NCBI GenBank assembly: GCA_023014335.1
Contig: JAECYW010000009.1
Span: 1,364,001-1,428,000 of the forward strand
Direction: 5' to 3'
DNA length: 64,000 bases
From: Galerina marginata
Taxonomy: Eukaryota; Basidiomycota; Agaricomycetes; Agaricales; Galerinaceae
Within the stretch, counting starts at the first letter, position 1. Every line of letters begins with the position of its first letter. A program made the translations under genes and the position numbers. Below, piece after piece: positions 32,052 to 44,691 of this stretch. The notes beneath the pieces were generated by a model. The model searched no databases and had not been told where the DNA came from. It was given only the letters and a program-made list of their open reading frames with translations.

Positions 32052-34255
32052 ATGTTCCAAAACTATATGTCGTTGAATTCTCCTGAACCTGGCGTTCGCT
32101 CAAGTCGCCTTGCTATCAAAGACGAACTCGCGGGCAGGCTTCTGTTCGACGATCCACGAGTTTTCGTCCGCTTAGGCGTAAACAAGATCCCCCAAGAACT
32201 GGTTGAAAACTGCTCATTGGCTTTTCAAATCGACCCAAACTTGGTTGCAGCCAAACAAGAACTTGAGGCGATAGTGGCCTCAGCGACTAGCAAACCCATT
32301 GAAATTCTGGAGGCGGAAGACGACGTTCACGATTCATACGGCACTAAGAAGGTGAAAAACAAGGTCGATGAAAAGAGGATGTACGGGCCTTTGGTACGCT
32401 TCGATATGATAGCACTGAATGAAATGTTGACCGCAGCCTACAGACGACTATATTTCAACATGTAGAAAATTTTACTCCGAACGCTCGTCCCAGCTATTCA
32501 TTCCAGTCTACAGACTCGGCAGTTCTAAAACATGACCAGAGTACTTGGGGATTTCCGAAGGGCAGTCCTGATTTTTCGATGGTAAAACTTTCGTCCCGGC
32601 CTCCTGGAACAACCTCGCAAAGGACACCTGTTCTCTGGCGCCAGACCAGAGCCTTCTGTGAAGTAAAGCCTAACGCCGAACAAGGGCCCATCTCGTCAGA
32701 TCCGAAATTCGTCAAAGCGATCGTCTGTCAGGCTGCGGACCATGCTCGACTTCTCCTCTCCGGTCAACCGTTTCAACTCTTCACTTTTGGGCTCCTAATT
32801 GTCGGTTCCAGATTTTGCGTTGCCGTGTTCGACCGGGATGGTGTTCAATTTTCTCCTGTCCATGATATGTGGGAGGACATCTCGGTGTTCATCCGCGTCA
32901 TTCGCTCTTTGACCTGCCATTTGTCAGACGTGGAGCTCGGCCAAGACCCAACAGTCACTACCTTACCGAACCCGAAACACCTGATTTGGATAAAGCAAGC
33001 GAAAGAATTGGGTCACTTAGCACTGGCAGACTTTCCAACATTTGTGATTTCAATGGGAGGTTCAAGTAATCGCTCTTGGAAAACCATTGGCATCCCTATC
33101 TGGACTTCAGTATCTTTACTCGGGCAGGGAACATCAATTTGGTTGGTCCGAGAGGACGACACAGGTCCGATCCTAATATTGAAAAACACATGGAGGAGTG
33201 ATTCTCGGAATTCTGAATCCTTGATATACGGGTCTGTCATCGGTCAACATCCCGCCCTTGCAAAGTTCCATGAAGGCGAAGACGTTAAATTTCCTGGAGA
33301 GGAGCGGTACATAACAGTCCACAACCTGCGTGGTCCCTCGGCTGACCCGAACGATCGAGATGATGTTGCTTTGCACCGATTACTTCTCGAGAATCGTGGC
33401 CGGACGATTTGGGAGTGTGACTCGGAAAAAGAGCTGCTCCAAGGCATCCGCGCAGCACTTTGCGGTATGTGCCTATCGCAGTTTTTCCGTCACTCGAACT
33501 AACCTCTCCTGCACAGCGCACGAATTCTTAACCGATCAAGGTATCTTACATCGCGATATCAGTGCGGGGAATATAATGCTGCCTGTGAAAACACCACCCG
33601 AGCCCGGGGCGGAAGGCTTTTTGTTGGATCTTGAGTTCGCTCATGTCGAACGCAAAACCCTCGATATCACCACGAAGATGGATGTTTCTGCTAAACGCAT
33701 ACCTGACAATGGTATGACAACTCCTGTCAGTACAAATATTTCCTTCGGGCCAGACCTGTTGCGTGGTGCTGCGATGACGGTAAATATGTCCTGCTACCTA
33801 CAACTTCTATCTTCTCATCAATTTTTGAACCCTAGGGAACGGCACAATTCATGGCAGTAGAAATTTTGGAGGCTATCATGGAAGGAGTCCCGATTAAACA
33901 CGAAACTCGACATGACATCGAGTCATTCATCTACGTCCTCGCCTACGGTGTGGTTAGAAGAGCGGTCCTAAGGTCTCGCACTCTGGATGAAACTATGCGC
34001 GACAGACTTCATACGTTCTTTTACTCCAATTTTGGCCGAATGACCCTCGATGACATTTCAACCTCCAGGCGCGGACGAACTCCACTTTTGTTTGGCGGCC
34101 GGTTTCCAGATCTTGTCTCTGAGCCATTGGCAAAGCTCATGAGTAACCTGGACGTTTGGCTTCTTCGAACCAATCCCATGCTTGCGAACCCCGAACCGTT
34201 CACCTACACATATTTTCTGTCTGAATTGGATGCGGCGATTGCGCAGCTCACTTGA
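32052..34255 (+). CDS. FunK1-type protein kinase
   Basis: Four exons (32052-32393, 32444-33464, 33517-33779, 33836-34255), each joined by a 50-56-nt GT-AG intron in phase. The long N-terminal part has no named domain (LAIKDELAGRLLFDDP...). The kinase core shows GILHRDISAGNIML (catalytic loop HRDxxxxN), FLLDLEFAHV (the DFG-equivalent D-L-E) and GTAQFMAVEIL (APE-equivalent). These are diagnostic of FunK1, a kinase group greatly expanded in multicellular basidiomycetes. Substrate unknown. A second ATG (32067) is an alternative start. It is divergent from the NACHT gene. Confidence 0.88.
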
Positions 34256-34480
34256 ATAATAGGCATTATGTAGACTGTATGCCCCTCAGTCAATATATTG
34301 GTCTAAGTATTCGACAACATGAGTTGCCTTGTTTGAAGTTGAGAGCGAGATTCAATTCAAGCTTAAGCTCCCTATCCAGTCCCTAGCTAATTTCAGCATT
34401 CGGGAAGTGCCGTAGCGGTGATGGATGTCTGGGGATAACCAAAATCTGCTCTCTAAACCAACAACCAGCACTGCAACAAG

Positions 34481-35469
34481 ATGGGATTCACGTATGTAAT
34501 AGGTGCGATTCACAAAACATCTTAAAACGGTTAACTTGACGCGTAAAAAATGCAGAGCATATGGAGGATGACGAAGAAACAACGAAAGCTATCCCACCCT
34601 GGGTCGAACTCGAGTACGCGGTGAAGATCCTCTTGTCTGCTCAAGAAGAAAAAAACTGAGCCTGTCTTTTGTAGCACATGCGCATGCTAGCTGGACCAGA
34701 TGCACACGTCCAATTCACTTCCTTGTCCAAGTCCTCCAGTGACTTCTTGAACTCCACCTTCGCTCTAGCATCCAAAGATCTTCATCTTTCGAGGGTTTCG
34801 TGTCACAGAGACAGCATCATGGACCTCATGAAACAATCTGGCATCCCACTCGAAAAGGTCTGCCTGCTTGATCCCAAGGCAGAAAAAGAACTCTCCCCGG
34901 AGGATGGCGACGGACGTTTCGAGTGGTTCCTGTTTGGGGTATGTCCTTTACAACTATTGATAAGGCCATTGCGAGCGCCTGGCTCATGGGTAAACAGGGC
35001 ATCCTAGGTAAGAGAAATTTCTCGTCATGGGTTCCGTTATCTCAACGGCCGTACTTCCTAGGCGACGATCCTCCTCGAGACCGGACCTCTGAACTCAGAG
35101 TCCGTGGATTCCCAACTCGCCACTTAGGGCCTGTACAGATGACGACGGACACCGCCCTTGGAGTGACGAAGTTGGTTGTACACGATCGTGTTCGTCTCAA
35201 CGAGATACCTTACATCGTAAGTTCAAGAACTCGAATACAAAGAAGCCTCCGCCTTCTTATCTCACCGATGATCAGGATCATCCTACCATCATTTTTAATG
35301 CGAAGGAGTCCGTGGAGATGCCTTTCAGTATGTTGCTCAGTCAGATTCCTAGCCATCATGTACTCACCCACTCGTTTTAGGATACATTGCTGACGGGCAG
35401 GAGCCTCGGTTACCTCCCGGAATGAAAAAGCTCCTTCACGAAGACCTCAACAAAACCTTCGACTTTTAG
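34481..35469 (+). CDS. SFM1: Sfm1-like SPOUT protein-arginine methyltransferase
   Basis: Exon 1 is MGFTYVI, joined in phase to EHMEDDEE and then EYAHMRMLAG. The core FEWFLFG / GILG / DDPPRDRTSELR, then GFPTRHLGPVQMTTDTALG and the C-terminal ESVEMPFRYI match the Sfm1 (YOR021C) family. In yeast that enzyme methylates ribosomal protein Rps3 using S-adenosylmethionine. The motif GILG is supplied by a 10-nt microexon (34998-35007) between two introns (34939-34997 and 35008-35061). The end is TAG at 35469. The predicted product is a cytosolic protein of slightly over 200 residues. It converges with ATG1. Confidence 0.88.
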
Positions 35470-35927
35470 TAGCAGAAGTCGGATATCATTCCAAACCAAA
35501 TTTGGCTTGGTTCACCTATGTACAGTGACAAAAAAAAGCAGAAACAGTATCTACTTCACCTAAACAGATCACGTACCAACAATACAATATTACAACATTT
35601 TAAAGGCACACTAATAATACAACAACAGCAGAGAAAAGCGAGAGTGACATGATCATGAATAGTGAAGATGATGCGATGCGGTACGGTGCGTGCGTGAGTG
35701 TTCATCCAGAATCAATGCGATGGTAAATAGTCATGTAAAGGAGATATGATAAAAACGAGGAGTCAGAAGCCTTTGTGGTAACAAAAACCACCTAGGCTTA
35801 GGGTAACCATCTATTCGTACAGCGCGATAGCGATGAGAAGTCTTGCCAGATAGTTTTGCAAGAAGAGGATTAAAGAGATGAAACGGAAAGAATGAAATAC
35901 GGGAGGTAAGAGCAACAGACGGAGAGG
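35470..35927. other. Convergent 3' intergenic region
   Basis: Lies between the ends of the Sfm1-like (plus) and ATG1 (minus) genes. AT-rich, with no gene signal; probably 3' UTRs of both. Confidence 0.5.
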
Positions 35928-38900
35928 TCATGGCAATGGGACGGTTGCCGATGCTGGACTGGACGGCTTCGCATCCCATGGCGCAGGGATCCGGGCCACA
36001 TCGGCCAAATTCTGATCTGCACGAGCGTCGTTGACTCGATCACGATGGTTCATCGCCATGCGTGCTCGACACCGCACAAGACGCAGTTTGGTGCGCTTGA
36101 TCCCTGTAAACGGACAGAACACTTGAGTCAGGAGGCGGTGAAAGAGGCACTAAAGAAAGCCACATACATATCGCGATAGTTTCCCTGTCTTCATCCATAA
36201 ATGGATTCCCGGTCTGCAGCAGGTTATCTTGCAGGGCGTATAAACACCATAAGGACTCTTCGTACAGCTTCTCGCACTCGTCGGGTGTTATCATTTGGTC
36301 CAAGAGCTCTTTCCGTGCAGCTGTTCGGCTCTGTGCATCTGGTCAGCACAGTACCGAGCAAAATGAAGCAAAAGAAACCCACCAATACGAGGGCACGATC
36401 ATATACCAGCTGATCCAGCCAGCTCTTTGGGCCGTCATAAGTAACAGGAAGCCACGTCTTCACCAAGGCCGCTCGGTCATTGCATTTGATGAAGTGCTCT
36501 TTAAACCAGTTAAGAGCTTAGGGTGAATGTCAGGTCAGTTACAAAACAAGAATCCTAGAAGAAAGAATGAGACAAACCATCATCAAATCCTTCACTGACC
36601 ACAAAGTTTCCATCTGGGTGCCGCATCTTCATGTGCTCCTGAAAGTTGCGCAGCTTGTCGATGCCCTTCTGGGAGAAGGACATCAAGAGCATGTACACTG
36701 CTACACAGGTGACGGCGTTGTATTCAGCCTCCATATCTGCGTGTTTCCGCCGTCGAGCCTGCTTCTCCGCCTCGCCTTCGCGTTTCTCGAACTTGGTAGG
36801 GTCGGGTAGGGGTTCTGATCGAGATCAAAAGTGAGAACTGCGAAACTACTGAGAGAAGGAAAACGTACTCTGAGGGATTGCTTTCACGTACTCGTACATC
36901 TCATCCGCCCAGTGCGTCAGCACGTCCGTCTTCTGCGCCAGCTCTTCCAATGACTCCAGCAGTTCTTCTTCTAGCGGGTCTCTCTCCGCATCCGCATCCA
37001 GGGCGATGATCTGCGGGCGACGGGGCGACGATGGCGTGCTGCGGCCGTGGATAAAATCCCGCGAGGGCGACGAACGTGCGTGTCCAAATAGCTTCTTAGA
37101 CGCGATACTGAGTGCCCGGTTAAGAGCATTGGTTGCCGCTCGTGAGGCCACACTTGAGGGAGAAGAAGAAAGTGGAGGCGGAGCAGCAATCGGCGGTGGA
37201 GGGAAAGTGATATTGTTGGGGTCGGAGGGCGTCGTTGGGCTGGCGAGGTTGTTCAGGGCGCCGTTAGTTGTCGGTGAGGGTACATAATCCAAGGTATAAT
37301 CATAAGCCGAAGGTGTTCTTCGGTCGTGGAGGGGCCGTCGGGGCTGAGAGGAGATTTCTGCAACGATGGCTGGTCAGTAAATTCGTACCTGTTGCGAGCC
37401 CGTATCGAGGTCAAAAATATGGAGACCTACCATCGACTGCTCTGTTGAATTCTACTGCTCTCGTGTTATCGACGAGAACGTACTCGCGTCGGAGGTTGCC
37501 GTCTTCTTCCGTTTCTCCAGGTATGAACGAGCCTTCGGTTGATAGACGCTTGCCGGTTTGACGGGCCGTTAATGATTGCCGCTTGGGGACTTCAGCAGGA
37601 GAACGAGAACCTGACCTGCTCGAAAACGATAAAATTAAGCATGCACATTCTGACGATAAGGCGGTCACTTACTGCTCTTGGGGTAGGGGAACAACCGCAG
37701 GTCGCGGGCTCCCATTTCCACCTGGTCCACGGAAGTTGAACTTGCTTGGCGGAATCATCGCGTTTGGATCGAGGACCTCCGGGGGTATTACTTTATGGTG
37801 CTCAGGCGTCGCAGGCCTTCCGTCGTTCCAAGCAGTTGATGACGATCCCAGAGGTTCAGGCAGTGATTCTTGTGGTCTCGGAAATTTCGATTTCGCCAGT
37901 GCGTTGCTTCCAAAAAAGTCCTCGAAGGTGGCCCTCTCGGTAGGAGTGCGCCGCAACAACACCCGTATGAGCGCTTTGATGTCTGCGGGTACTGGCAGCT
38001 CTGTGCTGCCTCCACCACCATTCCTGCCCGCTAATGAGCTCGGATCCTCGTCGGGGAACTTGATGCCTTTCGCGTGCTCGATCTTCTTCAACAACTCGAT
38101 ATGATTCTGGGCGCGAAATGGCGCCTTTCCTACTGCCATTTCATATAACACGGCACCTACAGACCAGAGGTCTGCTTTGGCGTCGTATTTCTCGTAACGG
38201 AGGATCTCGGGAGCCATGTATAGTCTATGAGTCACTGTGAGAATAATCATCGAATAGGACAAACGTTCTCACTCACGGAGATCCACATAATGTCTCTGCC
38301 ATCATCGCATTTGGCAGCGAACGCGCAAATCCAAAGTCGGCCACTTTGAGGATTGGCACTCCGAGAGGGTGTCCCCTTGCGAGCTCTTCAGGCGACGCAG
38401 GGGTGAGCAGGAGATTCTGAAGTTGAGCAGTATGAATATCGGCGAGAACTAAGAGATCAAGCACGCCTACCTGAGGTTTGATATCTCGGTGAATCAAATT
38501 GCGATGTCGCAAAAACTTGAGAGCCCGCGCTGGATCACATCAGCGACCATTTCATAAACTAGTTTGCAAGAAGAAAAACTCACCGAGCTGTCGCAAGAAG
38601 CTACGTACAGCAATCTCGTCTAGTCCCCCAGTCCGAGGATGAGGATAGTACTGCAACGCAGCGCCTGGAGAAGGGACGTATTCAAGGCCTTCGACACGAC
38701 CGCGTTTCTTGATGTAATTCGTGAGATCTCCGCCGGCGCAATATTCCATGATGAGGTATATATGCTTCTCAGCACGCTATCGAACAAATATACCGTGAAT
38801 AAAAAACAAATTAGATGGGAAGTGGACGTACGACGATGTCGATTAGCTTGGTGATGTGTCTATGCGAAAGAGACTTGAGAATTTGGATTTCGCTCTGCAG

Positions 38901-39159
38901 GTTCTCGAACAGCTTCGTGCTCAGGTTGTCGCGCTTTACGGCCTTGATGGCCACTATTTGTCGTGTTTCCTAGATATCTATAAGCAACCGTTTGTCGTCT
39001 CTTCAGATCGTTATGCACACCTCGTGGTACCCCTTGTACACCGTCGCGAAACTCCCCTTGCCAATGTCTCCTACTATGATATATGGTCGCGCATCATCAT
39101 CCTCCGCGCTCTTGCTAGTCGATGCTGGTCGTTTGAACGGTTGAACTGCATGGGACATT
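35928..39159 (-). CDS. ATG1: Autophagy-initiating Ser/Thr kinase ATG1 (ULK1 family)
   Basis: The start [11 protein letters not shown] at 39159 leads into a kinase domain in several exons: [15 protein letters not shown] (glycine loop), [10 protein letters not shown] (VAIK lysine), [24 protein letters not shown] (catalytic loop), [12 protein letters not shown] (DFG), ETLCGSP and YMAPEIL. A low-complexity linker ([14 protein letters not shown] region) follows. The conserved C-terminal ATG1 region comes next: [29 protein letters not shown], then [10 protein letters not shown] joined to [18 protein letters not shown]. The gene ends at 35928. Its role is assembly and phosphorylation at the phagophore assembly site with ATG13 and ATG17-type partners. 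Many short introns are visible as breaks with GTGAGT/GTAAGT-like donors. Some linker joins were not checked base by base. Confidence 0.93.
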
Positions 39160-39763
39160 GGGTGTCTTCGTCGCCGCCTTCTAGACTGTCCGTGGGCGTC
39201 TGAGGTGAGTTGTGGAGGAAGAAAGGATTAAGCCGACAGCTGCCTAATAGCCCAGCCTCTACTAGGCCTAAAATGCGGATTAGTGAGCCCCAGAAATGTA
39301 ACGTTGACTAACAAAGTTAGCACTGGCAGAGAGGTGGACCGCCAGAAAGGTACCGTTATCCGCTGACCAAGCAAGTCAATGTTCCCTTTTAGGCAATACA
39401 GCACTTCCTGCTGAGTCGGTTACTAAATTTCTTTCTTCTACTTCCATGTTCAATTTCTGCTCTTTTATTGGTTTGGAGAGCCTAAGCTCTCGGAGGTTAA
39501 AAGAAACTGGCCTGGTTCAGGTGCCAGTGGCGACATTTTCCTTAAGTGGAATTTGGTGGTCAGGGCCATGATTTACCTACCTCATGGCAGTGGAAACATG
39601 GCCCATCACAATGCTCTTACCATTTTCGATAGCTCAAATTATCGAATTGTGGCATGGCTCTTCTAGCCGCGCTGCTATAAAATGCTCGAAATCACCTGCG
39701 GTTCTACATCTCGCTCTTTCCTTCACACCACCACATTCCTTCAGATTCTTTTCACTGTCCTTT
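39160..39763. promoter_or_regulatory. Spacer between divergent ATG1 and Clp1-like genes
   Basis: About 600 bp between two start codons facing apart; it must contain both promoters. A TATAAAA motif at about 39676-39682 lies about 80 bp upstream of the Clp1-like ATG. No other motif assigned. Confidence 0.4.
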
Positions 39764-41129
39764 ATGCCGGCGCTACACTCAAAGGTGCCTACTTTGTCTC
39801 TCCTACCGAGCCTTGAAGGCCCAAAGCAGTCCAGTACCCCTCCAGAGCGCGAAATTAACCGCGCCTTACTTGTGGATGTCGCCCCAGACCGTGAAGACCT
39901 CTTCAAGAGCAATAAAAGTATCGAAGAGATCAGGCAAGCTCTCAAACTACGCGTCAATTCTGCATACGGGTAAGTGTGATATTTCTTGGATGGTGCCACA
40001 GCTAATCCCTGCTGCCCATGATAGACACTGGTTGTACCGCACTCAGAAACGACGTGAAGTAAAAATCAGAGATGCCACTACACGTCTCTCAGTCTTCGGA
40101 CGGTTGGGTGACGATTCGTTAAGTGGACAGCCCGAGGTTGACAGTTCAAAGGCTGACAGTTCAAAGACGCGTTCGTCCACCGTAATTCGACGCGTCTTGT
40201 CGGCGTCATCTATCAACAATGGTACCAGCTCTGCAAGTAATGTAGGAGCAGATGATGGCCTCTTCAGCATCTGGGGTAGCCAGAGTCTTAGCACCACAGA
40301 CAGCCTAATTTCGCCCCGTCCTTTAGGGCCCACTCATATCTTGGTGGTCTATGCGACCCAACCTCCCATGTTTACAGCTTTATCAGAACGCCACTATGGT
40401 GTAGATACGATTCGTCCGTTGCGCCGCAAAGCTAATACTGCCCCAACCTTTCCTGAGGTTGTGGAGTTGCCCATTAACGACCTGTTGTTCGTCCTCAATG
40501 TACCGAATTTGATGCCTCCTGACGAATTCCCGTCGCTCTCGATCCTGCCTCGTCGTCTGCACAAGGAAATGCCCAAAGTATTGCTGCATGTCCCACATCT
40601 GGAGACTTTCCCCGAACTTGTTATCTATCTGCACACCAAAAACCAGGCGGCGTTGTTCAGGTCGGTTATTCCAGAATGGATGCGGGACCTGATGCATCCC
40701 TTGCCCCAGATGCCATCCTTAAATACCTCTGGTAATGGGTCGCCCACTGGTGCTGGGTCGAACGGATCTTTCGCGTCCTTTGAAGGCTTGAAGGTCAAAA
40801 AGCTACTCGGTAAGCTCGTCGCTGGTTCAACCTCTACCTCGAGCGTAGACACTATCAGCTCCATTACGACCTCTTCCAGTGCGTTTGCCGCAACGGAATA
40901 CTCCAGGTCATTTGATTCTATTGGTCTCGAGATCGCAGGGGCTGCATCTGAATTTGACCTTGAGGAAGACTCACTGCTGTCTACTGCTGCTTTGCTCGAG
41001 GCGTTGCGGGACAACTTAAACCAGATTGGATATTATGCTAAAGGCCTATGGAATGAATTGGATGCTTCCAGGGAAATTCTTCGTCAAGCCATTTGTCATC
41101 AAGCAAGAGTCATGGACCATGTCGAGTAG
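39764..41129 (+). CDS. Clp1-like protein (sexual development)
   Basis: Exons 39764-39969 and 40025-41129 are joined in phase (AYG/HWLY). Landmarks are REINRALLVDVAPDRE, EIRQALKLR, GPTHILVVYA, a strand-rich block ending KVLLHVPHLETFPELVIYLH and TKNQAALFRSVIPEW. Ser-rich linkers follow, then a C-terminal helix ALLEALRDNLNQIGYYAKGLW. This layout, with (P)THILxVYx and then FPxLxxYLyTKxxxxLLxxxxP, matches Clp1-like proteins as I recall them. Clp1 controls clamp-cell formation and dikaryon growth downstream of mating-type genes in Coprinopsis and Ustilago. The family call rests on pattern memory and needs a profile search. The first ATG in good context was chosen; an in-frame upstream ATG at 39584 is less likely. 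Confidence 0.6.
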
Positions 41130-41306
41130 ATGCGCCAAATGTCCTCCTCGAGTCCTGTATGTATTGCTCACTTATCAATGCGGGCAGACGTGCAGCAAAA
41201 ATCAATGTATTACTATAATTACTATCATCTTTCTCAAAATATAACTTCTATATAACTGAGTCCCATGTTGGTTTCCCATAGCAGTTGAAAAATAATGATA
41301 TCTAGT

Positions 41307-44300
41307 TCAAGCTTGTAAAAGCCAATAAGCCAATAGCGCGATGATGACCACCAAGACAGAGATGAAGGACGTGATATATCCACCGAAATCGCTCCAGAAG
41401 TCATTGACGAAAAACGCAGGTCTTGGAGGAGGGTATACAGACACAGTGATCTGATGCTTGTGGCCTGGCGAGGTATCTTGGGTAACGACGAACAAAGTCT
41501 GCCGCCGCTCGTCGTAGACATATTGGTCGCCTTTTTCCAGACCTTCCACTATAACTTTCCGGGCATGTGTTAGCTGAGAAGGAAGGAAGATCTCAGTCTC
41601 GCGAGACATAAGAGGGCGAGACAAGACCCGAGGAGGATTGAGCACACTCGTTGTTCCAGACCCGTCGTCCTTTTCTAGGGGGTTGGTCCATTCATATGTG
41701 AAGGTTCCCGTTGTCATTTCGTATTCGAACCGGAGTGGGATGCCCGCTGTCTTGGCAGGATATGGTCTGACAACGGCTGGTAGGATTCTGCCTCCATTAT
41801 CTAAGGAAGGCGCGTCTTGTTCATAGTAAAGCAAGGAAGGCGGCAACGCTCGTTTGCGGCTGAACCACGAAAAGTTTTCGCCATTCCAATCGTCTCCTCG
41901 TTGATCGTCATTGAAGGAGTTGTAATTCCATAATCTTAGAAAAGACGCCGTTTACTAGCTGGATTCTCAAAGAGCGGAAGATGACATACGTAAACCCAAC
42001 AAGTGCTCTCTCTAGACCAGTTATCATTGCATCCATCATCCTGGCTTGCCACACAAAATCATCTGTCTCGAAAGCCTCACCCTTGCTATTAGATATAAAT
42101 GCATGTTAGAGAGGCAGCAATAACCGGAACAACCAGACTGACTTCATGTCCATGGGTACGCCACATTCGCCAATGATGACCGGGTTTTCCCCCAGAGCAC
42201 GATATCCGTGTTCGACAATATTGCGAATCTGAAGGCTAAAATTGTCACGAGCTCCTTTCTGACCCCAGTAGAAGGTTTTGAGGAGGAACATTCCCTATAA
42301 AACGGTCAGACAAAGTATAAGAGAGGTAGTAGGATGCTTACCCTCGAAAGGCCTTGTACGTTAACAGAAAAGTTCCCAAACGCCTTCGCAAAGAGTGAGT
42401 TGAGGTCGTACCTGAACAAAGCTACGATTAGAAAACGGTAACTGGGAGTTAAACAACCCTTACCAATGTGGTGCAAAGACCATATTGTCAGGACGCCTTT
42501 CTTTCGTCCAGCTAGGGGAACAAAACTTGCGAAACAGAATTAGGGGGAAAAAAACGAAACCAAAAGAGAGTATCAACCAACCTCGTTTGGGATTGGTTCT
42601 AAAAACACGAGTTTAGCATTTGAAGAGGCTTTCCGTACTCGTTCGCTCCACTTCTTCGCGAATGGGTAATACAAATCGGTTGACCAGTCAACCTGGTGAA
42701 GGCGCTGTCAGACGAGATCTTCGGTGGGTACAATGAGAAGAACAAACCTTCTTTCCAGTATCAGGATGCTGGCGGAAGTAATTCTCTCGAAGGACAACGG
42801 CCTTATCAGTAGTGTTGTCCCATCTCCATACGTCGTGGTATTCCCATAGACATCGGCCTAGGGTTGGTCCATCGGGGCGCCAGGCTTTAACTCCCAAGGT
42901 ATTGAGCATGGTGTGAGAAGTGAGTTTTGTGGGCATAGGGAAGGAGCGGGTATAGGTTGGAACCAGTGTTGGGTGTCCAGCACCCAACTGGAATGATTGG
43001 AATGCAGAGGCTGTTTGCAAACCTTGAGCCTCTAACCACATGTCAAAGAATGGATGACTTACGGATATGGGACAAGTGAAGGTCGGTATTATAGTTGAAG
43101 GAATGCATCGAGACGTTGACGTAGCCAGGATGAGGTTCATTTATCATCTAATAAAATCATTAGAGACGATTGCGAGGTTATCCTCGGGAATTTACCTGGA
43201 ACCCTATGACACCATCAAGGTCGCCAACTGCGCGTACAACCATCTCCCACATATCCAAGAAAGAATTTTGCAGGAATTGTTGGATAGGAACTTCCTGATT
43301 ATGTTTGTTCTTGACCAATAATTTTGGAGCGAATATATCTCCTGCCCAAAAGCAGGTCCTACATGACGCGTCAGCACTCAAAACGAACTGGAAAATATCG
43401 ATTAAAGTACACACGATAATGTAGCAGCAGTCAGCTTATGATAACCACAAGGCCACAGGCCACGTTCCGCTTCAACATGGCCTCCTCCTCTTTGGCCATG
43501 CAGCCAAACAGCGCCTGTATCCTCTATAGCATGTAGGTCAAACCCAACAACTTCTAACGTCCATGCCGGTGCGCCCGAACCGCCCGAATACCGCGACCAG
43601 ACGTCCTGGTGCATTGAAACGAATGCTGTTATACCGTATTTCGGAAGCATAGAGAGCAGCTTGCGGATGTAGTCCAGATATTCCATATCGTAGATCCCAC
43701 TTTATGATGACTGTCAGGTGCTGCGCGTTGCGAGTTCTGTGAACACGTACGGTCCTCCATGCTCAACAGCCTCCCATGTCACCAAAAACCGAACTACAAA
43801 TCTATTAGCCACCCAGTAGTCTATAGGGTGGAAATAGAACTCACTGAATGTCAAACCCCATCGTCGTAAACGAGAAAAGTGTTCGTGAGCTTCCTCTAAA
43901 GGAAAAGGCCTTCCAACAAATGTAACGGTTCTATGGTCTCCAGGAAAGTTTTCGTGATCGTGGTCGGCAGGTCTAAGTAGAAAAATATCAGCGACAGTGT
44001 TATAGAAGCAGAAAGTAGCACACGTTTTGCATGAACCCGACAAGTTTACGCCTCTCATATTACAAACGCGTCCATATCCGTCAACGAAATGCCGTCCTTC
44101 AAGGACGATTTCTCCTCCAGTTCCATTACGAGACCAGTCGTGCGCGTAAGAGGGTATAGACCCTGGGTTATAAGATAGATCTTTAGAAGGATGGTATGCC
44201 TGGTTGAACACGTTAAGCACTGAATTCACCCCATCAACGGTGAAAGACGTACTGGTTTGGATTCCTTTTTGACTGGTGATGGTTCGGCCATCGTTAATGG

Positions 44301-44366
44301 CGACGGCGCTTTAGGACGTTCACCTTCGACAATGATGAAGGACGCATCCAAGCTAGAGGTTGACAT
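41307..44366 (-). CDS. GH5 subfamily 12 steryl-glucosidase-like membrane protein
   Basis: A chain of minus-strand exons gives RHFVDGYGRVCNMRGVNLSG, RRWGLTF, FVSMHQDVWSRYSGGSG, AERGLWPCGY, VIGFQ joined to IMNEPHPGY (the acid/base Asn-Glu motif of clan GH-A), DLHLSHIPSFFDMW, VFAPHW, VIIGECGVPMD (nucleophile Glu region) and a beta-rich C-terminal domain with TFTYEWTNP. One hydrophobic helix sits near the end (ISVLVVIIALLAYWLLQ). This fits fungal sterylglucosidases/EGCrP2-like enzymes that cut sterol glucosides, here apparently tail-anchored. The 5' end is odd. An ATG at 44366 opens a frame (MSTSSLDASFIIVEGE) that is one base out of register with the body frame starting near 44310. No phase-correct intron was found, so the N-terminus is unresolved or frameshifted. 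Confidence 0.8.
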
Positions 44367-44691
44367 TCACGTCTAGGTGGTTGCGACTGTTGTGGTATGA
44401 GATCAACCTTATGACAGAAAGGGAATTTCTTTTGCCCCGCGGTTACCTCATACAATCATCGAAGCTCAAGTTCAACCGGTGACCGATGACCTTTGAATAC
44501 CAAGTAATTCGACACAATTGGTACAACAATGTATTATAGGGTACAACACAGTAGTTTACAAACTAAAGAAAAGCAATGCATAAATGAAATGTGTTTAGAA
44601 TCGGACTATATGAAAATAGGAGCGGCAGCCAAGTAAAACAGCACCTATAGGCAAGAAAGAATACAAGGTGAATGGGCTGCGAAGAAAGGTC
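44367..44691. other. Short spacer between kelch and GH5 genes
   Basis: 325 bp between the 5' end of the GH5 gene (44366) and the 3' end of the kelch gene (44692), both on the minus strand. No gene signal. It should hold the GH5 promoter and the kelch terminator. Confidence 0.4.
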
